Positions 1-11,923 of a DNA stretch of 64,000 nt are shown here, one piece after another. The first letter of the stretch is position 1. Every line of letters begins with the position of its first letter. Under the pieces are notes generated by a model. The model was not told the origin of the DNA, made no database searches, and saw nothing but the letters and a program-made list of their open reading frames with translations. The stretch comes from Eucalyptus grandis (taxonomy: Eukaryota; Streptophyta; Magnoliopsida; Myrtales; Myrtaceae). The stretch covers positions 60,407,160-60,471,159 of the forward strand of contig NC_052618.1 in assembly GCF_016545825.1 (NCBI RefSeq). Direction: 5' to 3'. Both the position numbers and the translations under genes were made by a program.

Positions 1-182
1 AAGGAAGAGAGATAATTATTGCAGAAGTCTTACGCGGGAGATGGAAAATGTAAGCAATTCTATTTCCCCGTTAAATGAAGATGGAAAAAAATACCGAAAA
101 CGCACCAGAAATTTTATTACATGATCAAAAGCATACATTTACTCATAAGCTTGATATCTCAACTTAGTTCCATTGTACTAGG
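1..182. other. AT-rich sequence without recognisable features
   Basis: No coding signal, RNA gene or repeat structure could be recognised here. Confidence 0.5.
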
Positions 183-588
183 GGGTGTCAAAAACCAAAT
201 CGAACCGAAAACTTCGATTTTTTCGATTTGATTTTCATTAGGTTGGGTTCTCATTAAAAATTGAAATTTTTTTTATCGGTTTGGTTTTTATCGGTTAACT
301 GGACTGAACCAAATCAATAAATCAATAAGAGCTTATTTCTTGAAAAAATGGAAAATATATACAATAGAAAAAAAACAGAAAAAAAAAATAAATGCAAAAA
401 TTGAAAATTGAAAGTTGAAATCTAGAAATAGAAATACCAAACCGGACCGAATCAAATCAAAGTTTCGGTTTCGTTTGTATTCGGTTTGGGTCTCATTCGG
501 TTCAGCTCGGAAGTTTTTCCTAACGGTTTGGTTCGGTTCGGCTTGGTTTTTCAAGAAAATCGAATCAAATCGAACTGTTGACACTCGT
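183..588. mobile_element. Short MITE-like element with inverted ends
   Basis: The left end begins GGGTGTCAA and runs into aaccaaatcgaaccgaaaa; the right end is its approximate inverse, closing with TTGACACTC. The interior consists of degenerate 'aaccgaac' and 'ttcggttt' runs that are self-complementary over most of the element. This is the layout of a non-autonomous hAT-like MITE (ends of the TAGGGGTG type). A clean 8-bp target duplication could not be read, so the superfamily is an inference. Open frames on both strands here only reflect the repeat. Confidence 0.55.
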
Positions 589-1018
589 AGTATTATGCAA
601 CTTTTTCGATATTGTTGAGCTTTTTGTAGATTCATATTGATTCATATCATATCCTCCTAAATTAGCAATTTTATTCAATACGGTTGTACTAATACTTTGA
701 GGCATTACAAGCTAAAGCTATAGCATGCCTTTTTTTTAATAGAAAAATTGTATTTTTTTTTTTAAATTGTAAGACAGATGTTGTGAAAATGTAGGCCATT
801 TTACCGTGCCAACATTTGTTAAAAGCTTTTACAATATTCATGTGGCGAAAAGTTTCACACAGTGATAATTTTTAAGTTTAATGGCATTGAGACCTTATAA
901 TTAGACCGGCCGTGTGGTACAAACTCGAACTACCTTACCCATATAAAAACTATAAAAGAATGCGTGATGATAGCTGGCTTTTGGTTGTACGGTAACAACG
1001 ATGTAAGAATCAACAAAT
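589..1018. other. AT-rich spacer
   Basis: No gene, RNA or element boundary was recognised. Confidence 0.4.
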
Positions 1019-1181
1019 ACAATCCCGCCGAGGACGGAGGAGTTCGAATCCCGCGGTCGCACGGGATTTTAAGCGCGACGTCAAGGTGGTGGGTTCTCCG
1101 CTAGCGTCACTCTGAGGTTTATCCGTCGGCTACCGGCTATACGGGGTTTTCTGGATAAAAGAAAAAAAAAAACAATCCCGC
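1019..1181 (+). mobile_element. 5'-truncated tRNA-derived SINE with target duplication
   Basis: The body holds a polymerase III B-box (GTTCGAATCCC type, about 1042-1052), a GC-rich tRNA-unrelated part and an A-rich tail at about 1157-1172. The 10-bp string ACAATCCCGC occurs on both sides (1019-1028 and 1172-1181), as expected for a target-site duplication. No A-box lies inside the duplicated flanks, so the copy is probably 5'-truncated. A functional tRNA gene is excluded because no cloverleaf can be folded around the B-box. Confidence 0.6.
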
Positions 1182-2104
1182 GATCCCGTGGCATGTGGGT
1201 GAGTCGTGATTCGCTCGGAAGGCGAGGCATTGATTGGACCCGGCAAGTCCACTCAAGCTTCCTCCATCTTTTTGAGGTTTTCTTTAGTCTTTCTTTTTTT
1301 TGGAACAAGAGGTTTTCTTTAGTCTTTCGCTTTGATATAAATAATCCGCCCAATTAAATTTTGGACTGTATATCATTGGGACACTTGGTAAGCATATTTG
1401 GAGAAAAAAATATATTTTAATGACAATTTGCTGAATGTACATAATACTTGGAAGACAATACTTTGAAATTGTTGAAATACTTAGGAAATACCCTAGCAAG
1501 CTTGCTTCTTATATTATCCTCCCACACAACCTTGTTTTTAGTAAAAATTTGAAGAGTACGGGCTTTTAGCTTGTGAAAACCTTTTCAATTTTGTGAAAAT
1601 GAAAATACTTTTTGGTTTGCATTTTATATTTTATTAGAAAAAATTGTTTGGTTCATGGAAACGAAAATTTCAAAATAAGAACGGACATTTGGAAAGCATA
1701 TTTGATATGCAGTTGGATCCATTCATTTATACTTTTGTGATCAACCCCATCTTCTGATTTCATGTGAAATATGAAGCCTCTCTTCACTCATAGAATGTCT
1801 TTGATAGCACCAACACTTAAGAAAACTATTTAACGAAAACAAATTTCACAATGACATCTCCTAAATTAATTGTCCGTGAGTATACTTACAGGACTCATTC
1901 ATATGCTTGTCTTTTTTAAACAAAAAGGACAAAAGTTATGACCTTTTAAATTATTTTGTATTTTTCAAGCGAAAGAAATATATTTTGCGACTTTTTTCAG
2001 AATTTGATGTACAGAAAATAAATTACTCAATTAAGAGCTGTAAAAATTACAGAAAATACCATCTAGATGGGGTGAATAGGTGTAAAAATGAATTTATCCA
2101 ATAA
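1182..2104. other. Non-coding AT-rich spacer
   Basis: Only short chance open frames occur. No recognisable domain or repeat boundary was found. Confidence 0.4.
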
Positions 2105-3120
2105 GAGCTGTAAAAATTACTTTCCTAAAACAAAGTCTGACTAACACTAGACTTCTAATATCAATTCAAACTCAAATAACATATTTAGGAATTTAGCAGA
2201 ACGCATAAAAATATCGCAACAACAAAATTAAAGGAGTTAAGGGAAGAGAGAATTGAACACAAGAATTATAGTGGTTCGGCTTAAGCCTACGTCCACTCTC
2301 CCACGCCGATAGCTTTCTGGCTGGATTTCACTATGTAATCAAAAGAGAATTACACAATTTGAGTACTATCATTCGGTGAAGAGTTTCGTTTTCTCTCACT
2401 AAATCACTCCCTTTTGTGTTTCTCTCTTTTAAGTACCATTGTAAGTACTATCGGTGAAGAGCAAGCAGTTGGAAGGGTTTCAAACTTTGGAATTTAAATT
2501 CTTACACTCCTTCACTCAAATGGATCAAATGATCTTCTTAAATACTCCTCAATATCTTTCTAATCATTGGTACTTTCCGGAGGAATTTCTTCCAATCAAC
2601 CCGTTGGACAGAATCAATTAAAGAAATCTTGTAGCCGTTTGAAGATTGAGGTGGAAATTTGATGATCCTAGTCGCCCATACAAACATAATTTAGGTTTCC
2701 ATAAGTAGATGTTTCCCAAAAAGGAACTTGTCTTCAAAATTGATTTAACCAATCCAAAATTGACTTCATCAATATATTTAGAAAAAGTAAGTGAGATTTT
2801 CTGCCAAAAAAAACCAAATATATCTTGCACATACTAAATCCTCGTTGAATGATCAATAATCCTAAGTCTGGTTATATCTTTGTTCTTGACTTGAGTTCAG
2901 TTTGTATCTTTGTCAGAGTGGGAAAAACTTCTGATGCGGAATAGACTCTAACTTCATTCCACGATATAACACAGAAGTTTCATATTCCTTAGAATAAGAA
3001 TGAGAGAAGGAAAGTTTTGTCAACTTCAAAATCTAATAGGAGTTTTCTCAACAATCTCCCTAGTTTTTATAATGACAAAACTTTAATGTAGATTTAATCA
3101 TAGTAAGAGATTATATCTTG
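2105..3120. repeat. Probable dispersed repeat of retroelement origin
   Basis: The stretch around 2255-2310 (gaacacaagaattatagtgg, then a cctacgtccactctcc-type string) resembles a motif that recurs in long terminal repeats and leader regions of many plant retroelements. The surrounding sequence is non-coding. No paired copy or boundary exists in the window, so the class cannot be assigned. Confidence 0.35.
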
Positions 3121-3640
3121 CAAAACAATACTTTAGCAGCACATGATAATTTATAAAGAGAACAAACCATAATGATACCGAATAACATAGTAGTCTGCAT
3201 CCATAAAAATACATTAGCTCTGCAAAACATATACCAATTAAAGTTCAAACATAAGTTTGTTCAAACACAAATTCAAACACCACAAGTAAGTTCAAGAAAC
3301 ACAATCACAAAAATAACAGGTTCAAACTTCAAAAAAAAAAAAAAAAAAAAGAGTGTGAATCTGCATAAACTCTTCCCCTTTTTGTTAGCAGCAAAAAGAT
3401 AAAGTTAGTGAGTTGTAAAAGGAGGTTGGGTCAAAAAATGATTACAGTTGTCGGGGAACATAAACAAGTCGGAAATCCTCCAAGGACTGCAGGGTCTCCT
3501 CAAACTTGAATCTAGAATACAAACGTAAACATCAGCCACCAACCCAACATGATCAACCGTAGTCGTCAATTACAGAAAAATTCGATTTCAGCAAAAGTGC
3601 AAAACCAAAACTTCAAATCCGAAAAAATCACACTTCAATG
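3121..3640. other. AT-rich spacer with an A homopolymer
   Basis: A run of about 18 A lies near 3332-3350. Nothing coding was recognised. The A run could be a retroposon tail, but no body could be assigned to it. Confidence 0.35.
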
Positions 3641-3843
3641 ATATTAATGTATCGATTTAATCTAACGACAAAATCAGCGAGCAATTGTTCCATTGTAGAG
3701 GTATCATAACAACACAAAGTCTCACAAGTAGCCTGCGGATACACCAGCAAGAAGCAGCAAAAGTATTTACGCAAACAGAGGACACGCATCGCGCAAGTGC
3801 AATCAATCATTCTCCACACACGCACACTCGATTCATCAAGAAA

Positions 3844-4430
3844 TGACCTGTCACTCGGTAATCAGGAGAGCTCCGCTTAGCCTCGTCCAAGGAATCGCGA
3901 TCCTCGACCCTCGCCTTCGGACGACCTCCTTGCGGCTCGGCTCCGCCGCGTCGACCGGCGCGAGGCAGGTGCAGACGCCAAACAGGAGCCAGGCGGAGTC
4001 CGGCCAGTGCAGCCACCGCGCCGGCCGCGTGTCGCAGGCCACGTTCCATGACCCCTCCCCGCAGAACACCGGCCGCCGGGCTGGTCCATCCTCCTCGGGG
4101 GCGCCCTCCCGGATGGGAGGATCGCGTGCCATATGGAGGCGACCCCGCAGGGGTGGGCGCACGACGCCGACGCGCCGCCGCCGTCAAGGCGGCAGGAGCT
4201 GGAGTGGTGGTGGCGGCGGTGCCACCGGTCAGGGGAGTCGGTGGCGAGCTGGAGCCGGGCGGCGGCGGCGAAGACCCAGGCCAGGCGGCCGCAGTGGTGA
4301 GCCGCGGGGGCGTGGGAGAAGCAGGAGGCGAGGATCCAAGGCTTGGGGCGCGCGCACAGTACCCTGAGCATCAGAAGAGCCTATCGACAAGAGCAGCGGC
4401 AGCAGCAGAGAAGAAGAGCTCAATCCAGAG
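3844..4430. other. GC-rich island with overlapping open frames, function unresolved
   Basis: This roughly 590-bp stretch is far richer in G+C and CpG than its surroundings and is open in several frames on both strands (longest 174 codons on + and 164 on -). The minus-strand frames look most protein-like, for example a stretch with conserved-looking Trp and Cys residues (WNVACDTRPARWLHWPDSAW, about 4000-4060), but the signal changes frame. That would fit a decayed first exon of a minus-strand gene. No family could be named with confidence. A promoter or CpG-island remnant is the alternative. Confidence 0.35.
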
Positions 4431-6946
4431 CTTCCATGGCGAACGTACGAGATTCAATCAAAATGTATTTTATTGTTTGATGTCGAAATATGTGAAAAAT
4501 ACAGTACTTGATCAATTTCTCATAACTTGCTTTATTAAAATAAGAATAAAATTATTTTTCTCTTAGTATAAATCTACATGAAACCAAGTTAAAACTATCC
4601 ACCTTATTATTTGTATGTCATAATTATTATGTATAGTACTCATGTAGATTTAACCAAAAAATCAGAAGATAAAAAATTATTCAAATTTTATATAAAGTGG
4701 AATATCCTCGCAGAGAAAAAAAGTTTTTCATAATCATGAAAAGATCAAGAGAAAATTCCAAATGATAACCTAAAATGCTCGCATTCTGTCAGATAAAGAC
4801 TTAAAGTGGGTCTCATTCCAAATAAGAGCATAAAATGATTATATTTATTTTAAAGAATGGCCTGACTTTTTAGATGGTTAAGGGCATTTTCATCATTTAT
4901 CTTATTTTCCTTTTCTTTTTTCCTTTTATTCTAATTTTCTCTTTCTTCTTCGCTAGTGGCGGGGGCCGATGCCTAAATAGGGCTGGGCGAGGGTCACCCT
5001 CGCCCCATTTGGTGAGGGCCACCCTTATTGACCATAGGCAAGGTTGGCCCTCGCTAGATTGAGATTCACTAAGCCCTTGCCAACGCTTGTCGGAAAAAGG
5101 GAAAAAAAAGAAAATAATTTAAAATCAAAATTGTCTTTTGACGAAAATATTCTTGATCGGTTAGAATATCCATGCACCTTTAAGATGAGTGATAAGAGAA
5201 ATGATCATAAAAAGATCGAAACGGTGAAGTTCTGTATATTCTATAAGACCTTTGCAAAATATATTTTTGAAAGATTGAGATATTGTTCCTATAAATAATG
5301 GTTATAGCAATGTGCTTAAGGCTTACATTGTACATATTGATGTGCCATACCGTTCATACGCAAAAGTCATGAATATGTCATCACTACTTATTTTTCCATA
5401 GGAATTTTGCAATCAAATAAGCTTAAAATATATGCATTAAAGATAAGAAAACTATATAACCAATAAAAAATATGACATTATGGAAATATACATCAATCTC
5501 ATGTATCTCCTAAAAATCATTTCTCATATTTATAGATTATTAGGGTAACTATCTATACTAAATTGCAAATGAGTTGGATTGACATGAAACATGTAACTCT
5601 ATATATTATGCATGTATTAAAACAATAAAAAGTAAGAAATCACTTATGATTAATAAAAAAATAATCGTTAAAGTATAAAAAAAAAGTAATCAAGATTGAT
5701 CTAGTCATAAGTATGCTAAATCACGTATTAAATAGATAAAGAAGAGAAAAATTGTGTGGAAATATTCGATAAACAGAAGCGATAGCATAATAAAATGAGT
5801 ATATGTCGAGTAGGCGAATAACGACAAAATTAAGAAGGTGTAGTTGCTACGACCGAAAAAAAGAAAAGAAAGAAGGTGTGGTTGGTGAAAAGAAGCCCAC
5901 GTGCAGTCGTCTTCCGCTCTCTGTGCTCTCCCCATGGTGAAGGTTGACCGTTGAGGAACTCCTCTTTCAATATTTTATATTCAATTTTCAAAATTACATC
6001 AATTGCATTTCTGCTCAAAATCTTGTGAAATTATCGAATCAAGATCAACTATTAATTAGGTAATTTCCACGTGCATAATTGTGAATCGGATGACAATACA
6101 ATAAGGTAAATTCAATATATGTAATAACAGGGTTCTCATTTCTAGCTTATGCATACCTAAAATAGCTCTTATTAAAAATCTGGATCAATTTTAAATATTC
6201 TAACAACTATTTAAATTTGTCCATATCAAGTTGATTGTCAAGAAATTTCTCCATTTAAGTTTGAGGCAATTCATGAGAATTCTTGGTTTTATGATAGTGA
6301 CAACAAATCCATATTGAGTTGATTGTTGGGACTTCTTTTTGTAGTAAGGAGGCTATCTGTGTCAAGTGGCAACATTAACCCTTTAATATTAAAGCTTAAA
6401 AGAACGTCTTTTGGTTATTATTACAAAGCTGTTAATATTAATTTAAAGAATTGTATAAGTGTATATCAATTATAAGGCTATCGATACTATGCTTTAAAAT
6501 TAGCCGATATAGTCCTAAACCTTTTAATAATGGCTAATGTAGTCTGATTAGCCAATTTTTAGGTCGGAGATCACTGACGTGATAATTTAGTCAACATCGA
6601 GTGTCCTATGCAACACACTTGGTGGCTGACATGGATTAAACAATGTTGTGCAATTTTAATTTTTTAATTTTCTGATTTCTTTTTCTTTCATTTTTTTTTT
6701 TGTTTTCCTATTTTGCTATTCATCTTCTTCCATCGTAAGTTGTCGAGGCCTTTGTGAAGTTGAGGACAAGTGAGTGTCTTGGTGCTGCCAACCATTGCCA
6801 AGTAGAATAGGAAAAATAAAGAAAAAGGAAAAAGAAAATGTAATTATCATCATTTCGTCCACGTCAGCTACGTGGCCATGCCACGTGAATACAACAAAAA
6901 GGCTGTCTATACATAACCTGGAATTGAGTTTCAAGTCATTTTGCAG
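4431..6946. other. Non-coding spacer with a GC-rich hairpin segment
   Basis: Mostly AT-rich sequence without genes. At about 4955-5095 lies a GC-rich segment containing short inverted and direct repeats (gagggtcaccctcgcc and related). It is flanked by AT-rich arms that are loosely inverse to each other (ggcattttcatca near 4885, tgacgaaaatatt near 5139). This looks like a small non-autonomous DNA element with a GC-rich core. Similar GC-rich cores recur at 36.0-36.35 kb and 40.75-41.0 kb. Confidence 0.4.
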
Positions 6947-8337
6947 TATGTTCCCAAATCGACCCACGAGACATTTGCAGAAAAGATGTATCAGACTTAT
7001 AAAGGCAACAAGCGTTTCAGCAAGCCTAAACTTGTTCGAACAGACTTCAATATAAATCATTACGCTGGAGATGTTTTATTTCTTCCAACTCTCTCTCTCT
7101 CTTTCTCTCTCTCTCTCTAAAAGCTAAAATTTTCACTTATGTTTGTTTTCAATAGGTTACGTATCAAGCAGATCAATTCCTTGATAAAAACAAGGACTAT
7201 GTGGCAGGTGAACACCAAGCTTTACTAAATGCTTCCAAGTGTTCGTTTGTTTCGAATCTCTTTCCTCCTTTGCACGAGGAGGCATTGAAGCAGTCCAAGT
7301 TCTCCTCCATCGGTACTCGTTTCAAGGTAAGGTAACTGGACTGGCCACATAATAGATGCATATTACTGCACTTCAACAACTCTGCAAACTGAACTTACTT
7401 TCCGACTACTTCTAGCAACAACTACAAGCTTTGATGGAGACCTTGAATACAACGGAACCTCATTATATTAGATGTGTAAAACCAAATACGGTTTTGGAGC
7501 AACGAATCTTTGAGAATCTCAATGTCTTAAATCAATTGAGATGCGGGGTAGGTTATGATATGCCTGTATCTCACTAACTAGGCTTTGTCGTTCAAGTTCA
7601 ATTTATCCTAAGGATGGAGATATTTCTTTTGACACGAATTTTCAGGGCGTTCTAGAGGCCATCTAGATAAGTTGTGTAGGGTATCCCACTAAAAGACATT
7701 CGATGAGTTTCTGGACCGTTTCGGATTGCTTCTTCCCGACCTTTCAGACGGGTAAGCTTCTCACATCTCACATTACATGAAAATGAAGTAATTGTGAAGA
7801 ATTTGTTGTTATCTTACTGATGTTGATCCTTGAAATACCAGATCCAGTAACATAGCTAGTTCCAATGTGTTAAGCACGATTTCGCAGTTAAATCATATAT
7901 GTACTCTACACCAGCCGTAGCTCGCAACACTTGATTCTCACATTAACAACCGTGATGCTTCCCTGTGCGCAGATCCAACAGAAAGCAGCCTGTATAGCTA
8001 TCTGTGACAAGATGTGTGTAAAGGATTATCAGGGACTCCATATATGGAATGAAGTCTACACATCCTTCATTTCACACAGCTTTACATGAAGCGTTTTTTT
8101 TTTTTTAATTTCTTTATGTATTTACTCTTTCCCCTCAATGCTATATTTAGATTGGGAAAACAAAGGTGTTTCTTAGGGCTGGACATATGGCTGAGTTAGA
8201 TGCACGGAGAACTGAAGTTTTGGCTAACACTGCAAGACTCATCCAGAGGCAAATCCTGATATGTTACTAGAAAATACTTCATATCTCTGCGAAGGGCTAA
8301 AATACGTATGCAGAAACATTGGAGAGTGTTGAAAATC
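6947..8337 (+). pseudogene. Class XI myosin heavy-chain pseudogene (end of motor domain and first IQ motif)
   Basis: Six exon-like blocks align in order with the end of a plant class XI myosin motor: 6947-7077 ([13 protein letters not shown]), 7156-7326 ([20 protein letters not shown]), 7416-7547 ([21 protein letters not shown]), 7646-7751, 7973-8032 and 8151 to about 8337 ([23 protein letters not shown], then an IQ-like stretch). Introns 2 and 3 keep GT-AG ends. Lesions visible: an in-frame TAG at 7666 where family members carry a codon before ISC, a 1-base loss after PTK that shifts the frame in the fourth block, loss of the GT donor after 8032 (GG instead), and a frameshift at the IQ segment. 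Most of the motor, the coiled coil and the cargo domain are absent. Intact relatives are actin-based organelle-transport motors; this copy cannot make one. Confidence 0.9.
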
Positions 8338-8950
8338 AGAATCAGATTTTCTAGTTATTTTGTTTACAGATTTTCCAGATCTTCCTAATCTTCTAGATTT
8401 TCCAGACTTTCCAGATTTTATTTTTCCAGATTTTGTTTGTTAGCTTTTAAGAATTTCTTTACTACATTTTAGGGTGCCATGCAGCTATAAAAAAGGATAC
8501 CAAGTAATTTTCCACTGCCGACAAACCGCTTTTTTTCCACCCACAATCCACTCCATCGGTACGACTTTTAGCTTATGCCCCTACGAAAATTCAACCTATC
8601 GCACACCCCCCACCCCCTCCCCCCAAAAAAAAAAAAAACTGCAGATTTCTGTCCTGTTTGAGTTTAATTTCTTATGTATGTAAGCATATTGCTTATAAGT
8701 TCCTAGTTCCCATGATAGATTCATCACAGTTGGGGTTGCGCTGATAAGCTCTCCATATTGCCAATTCAAATATGCTTATTCCATTAATTGAGATTGATTT
8801 CCAAAGCTGGTGAAATTTTGACGGTCTCCTACTCCATGAATTGAATCTTATATAACGAGATTTTCGAGATTTTCGAATAATACATAGCTTTATTCTCCAA
8901 AAGGAGGTGCTTCAAATATGTAAAATCAAGGATGACGTATTTTTCAACAG
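8338..8950. other. Spacer with short TTCCAGATTTT-type repeats
   Basis: Around 8365-8440 the motif ttccaga-tttt/tctagattttcc recurs several times. A C-rich and A-rich tract lies at 8605-8638. No coding exon is recognised between the myosin and cyclase remnants. Confidence 0.4.
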
Positions 8951-9416
8951 GAGGCATGTGGTGTCACTGTCAGATGGTGTATTTGCCTATGACTTACTTG
9001 TATGGCAAGAGATTTGTGGCTCCATTGAGTCCCCTTGTTTTGTCCCTTCGGAAGGAGCTCTATGTGCAACCTTACAATCAGATTGAATGGGACCGAACTA
9101 GAGATCTATGTGCTTAGGTATCATTTCATGATGGCACAGCAAAATCTCTAGCTTTTGATTTATATTGCGTGCAAGCATAAGAAAACAATGGAGAACAGTG
9201 ACTTCTTACTATTTTCCTCAGGAAGATCTGTACTGTCCTCACCCCTGGGGCTGGATTCAAGAAATGCTCTGAAGTTGTCTACACGATGTGTTGGAACCAC
9301 TTCTAGCACAGTGGCCTTTCTTTAAGCTGAGACAGATTGCTTTAAGTACTGTAATGGATCACATCCGCTATGAAGATGAGAATACCCACTACATTTGCCT
9401 TGGTCCTGTAAATAAG
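8951..9416 (+). pseudogene. Oxidosqualene cyclase (triterpene synthase) pseudogene, two exons
   Basis: Exon-like block 8951-9117 reads [20 protein letters not shown] and on to YNQIEW, matching the middle of plant oxidosqualene cyclases (beta-amyrin/lupeol synthase family). Block 9222-9416 starts EDLYCPHPW and, after a frameshift, continues [13 protein letters not shown] and [15 protein letters not shown], again the family's order. Both blocks keep AG and GT at their borders. Lesions: the last codon of the first block is TAG (AAG expected) and the second block changes frame. The N-terminal part and the catalytic DCTAE region are missing. Intact enzymes cyclise 2,3-oxidosqualene to triterpenes at the ER. 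A LINE lies just downstream. Confidence 0.88.
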
Positions 9417-9607
9417 GTAAGGTGACAGCGATGTAAAAAGGAGTGGCTTGTAGCACCAAATTTTCGACTTAATCAAACATAAAAATAATATTTGCATGCG
9501 AGGCTGCGAGAGGGGTGGCAGCGGGAGAGGGATGCGAGGGCGAGGTTTCCCTCTTTTTCTATGCTTGAGGAGGTGGGAATTTGAGAGAAACTGAGCGGAA
9601 AGGGGAA

Positions 9608-10435
9608 TTTTTTTTGTTTTTGTTTTTGGTAAAGGTAAGAATATATTGATAAGCTTTGGACAAATGTACACAAACGGCACCAAACTTACACTCTAAATGC
9701 GAACAAAAGAGTGGAAGGGAGCCGCACAAAAGACTCAAGAGGCAAAAGAGCGCAAAAAATAGACACAGCCCAGCCACCAGACCTCCATAGACGGCTGGAA
9801 AACCAAGAGGGGAAAGGCGCAAAGCTGAAAACGAAGCCCATAAACATCTGAGCTGGAGACGACCGAGCGGGAACAAAGAATACAAACCCCTAAGGGTTAA
9901 GTGAAGATGATTGGGTCAAGATCCCAACCCCTCTGAAGACGCCGATTCCTTGGAGTGTCAGGGACATCCTTGTAGGTAATTGCTTTATCTTTAACCATCT
10001 TTATCAAATGGTTCTTCAAAGTGGGAATATCAAGAGATTCCCCTCGAAAAATCATAGCATTTATCTTCTTCCAAATTAGATAGCAAAGAGCTCCAAAGGA
10101 ATAGCGGGAGAGACTATGAAAGAAGTCCTTACCAGCAAGGAATTTCATAGCCCAAGCAAGGTTTTCCGCCAAAGTGCCGTTCCTCCACGGCAAATTGCAC
10201 CTAGTTGCCCAAAAGTAAACAATGGTATTCGAAATATTGCAATCAAAGTACAAATGGTCGGTCGAGTCTGGCTGAGTATTACAAAAAGTGCAAACCGAGT
10301 AATCAATCCTTCCATATGAGAGAAGAAGTGACTGCGTTGGCAAGTGGTTTTTAGTAATAAGCCACAAAAGGAATTGAACGCTAAATCCTTATCCCACACA
10401 AAAGAAGTCCAAGGTGCTTTTGTTTTTGTTTTTGT
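9608..10435 (-). mobile_element. 5'-truncated LINE (L1-type non-LTR retrotransposon) 3' end
   Basis: On the minus strand a zinc-binding reverse-transcriptase tail domain is followed by about 270 bp of untranslated sequence and ends in an A-rich tail (T-rich on + at 9609-9632). The 5' part, with endonuclease and polymerase core, is missing, as usual for plant LINEs. The insertion lies directly downstream of the cyclase remnant, probably in what was an intron. Confidence 0.75.
9897..10367 (-). pseudogene. LINE ORF2 C-terminus with zf-RVT domain
   Basis: The 156-codon frame contains the zf-RVT pattern of plant LINE polymerases: a leading W-L-I, then CTFCNTQPDSTDHLYFDC (CxxC...HxxxxC), then WATRCNLPW and IWKKINAMIFRG. 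It ends at a natural stop that is close to the ORF2 terminus in the family. The upstream frame (10145-10471) is an overlapping continuation in another phase, so the frame is already broken. Only the C-terminal domain remains, so no reverse transcriptase activity is expected. Confidence 0.8.
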
Positions 10436-11920
10436 CTTCGAAATGGTCCAGAAACAAAGCAGGCGCATCAACCATCAACGGTTCTGAATTCACAGAGTAA
10501 CCGCATCCGCTAAAAGTAATAATTATATAATAATTATATGTCTCGTTAGTCGTAAATAATAAGGACACGATCTATCTTTTAACACATTGATTTCAACTAT
10601 TAAGGAAAATGAATTTTACACAATGATATATACTTATTTTACTTAGTTCTATTTGTTTCACGAAAAAAATAAATTATTTAAAAATTATTGTTTATATCGC
10701 ATAAAATAATTAGTTAATGGAAATTGTTTCATTAATAACAATTTATGTCTAAATATTTTTATGGATGATAAAAATAATTTTCATAGAACGAGATCATTTT
10801 TAAGAAAATATTTTATAAATTATTTATTTTCCGTGAAAATAAAACCCTTGGAGTCTAGTTAACATAATATTCATAGATCCTCATAAGATCACACTTGTCA
10901 CACAGCTCGAATAAAATATTACAAGTGGGTTTATTTCTCATTCTTTTTTCAGAAAAGTATGTGTCGTTTCTTTAAAATTAGACAACAGATTATTTGAGAT
11001 GGGAAAATTACCTAGACAAGACAACTACGGAAAAATCCTGGCAGATAAGATGTGGAACCAGGATCATTAAGTATGTGGGTCTAACTAAGATTTGCGATGT
11101 GGTCCTTCGAATTTTCATGTCCAGCTTTGATCTTTATTTCTCTCTTTTTTCCCCTTAATCTTCATTGCCGGTGGAAATTTTGAGGGGAAATCTTTTTTAA
11201 AAAATGTGAAATGTCCTACTTTTTTCAAAAGATAAACTAAAATGAACATAGTTTCAAATAAAGACATGAAATGACCATGTCAATCTCAGATAAAGGTCCA
11301 TTCTTCTTATGGTCCAAGCTGCTTAAAACCTCCAAGAAGATGGCGAAGGTAGACTTGATCATATAGTCTAGATAGGTTCTCTGATTCATTTCTTAAATGC
11401 AAATGATAATCCTACTATCACTTTAAAGATCTAGTTATAGGACACTGTTATCGGGATATGGATTGCCTGTGTAAACTTTGTACAACCCCTCCAAAAGAAG
11501 AAGATGATTGCCGTTCAACGAATAAAGGGCAAAAAAAAAAAAAATCGAGATCATTTCTTCTTCCATAGGTTTTATTGGTGAAGACAGTATATATTATGAT
11601 TTTTCTTAACAAAAAATTCGAGATGGAATTGAGACTATAATTAAATTTAGGATTTTGAAGGAAAATACAAAAAAAATGGGATAAAATTAAGACCGCACCT
11701 AAAATTAGGGGTGCTTTTTAGACAAAAAAAAATTGAGTTAGAATTGAAACTAGAGTTAAAATTTGAGATTTTCTAGAGTATTAAGCCAATTAAAAAATGT
11801 GAAAAATTATAAGTCAAATGTGCTATTTATTTTAAAATTCCAATTTCATAAGTTATTAAGAAAAAAAATAACAAAAAAAAAATACCGTTCAAAATTTCTT
11901 TTCCATTCCGAGTGAATTTG
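10436..11920. other. AT-rich non-coding spacer
   Basis: Strongly AT-rich, with many A runs. No gene, RNA gene or resolvable element was seen. Confidence 0.4.
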
Positions 11921-11923
11921 TAA

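Noticed and set aside
1041..1053. tRNA gene suggested by a perfect B-box
   Set aside because: No A-box or cloverleaf at proper distance; the A-rich tail and flanking 10-bp repeats fit a truncated SINE.
3843..4367. 174-codon plus-strand frame as a gene
   Set aside because: It is Arg/Gly-rich and overlaps equally long frames on the other strand; composition explains it.
6774..7055. 93-codon plus-strand frame starting MSWCCQPLP
   Set aside because: It overlaps the first myosin exon in the wrong phase; the phase with [13 protein letters not shown] is the coding one.
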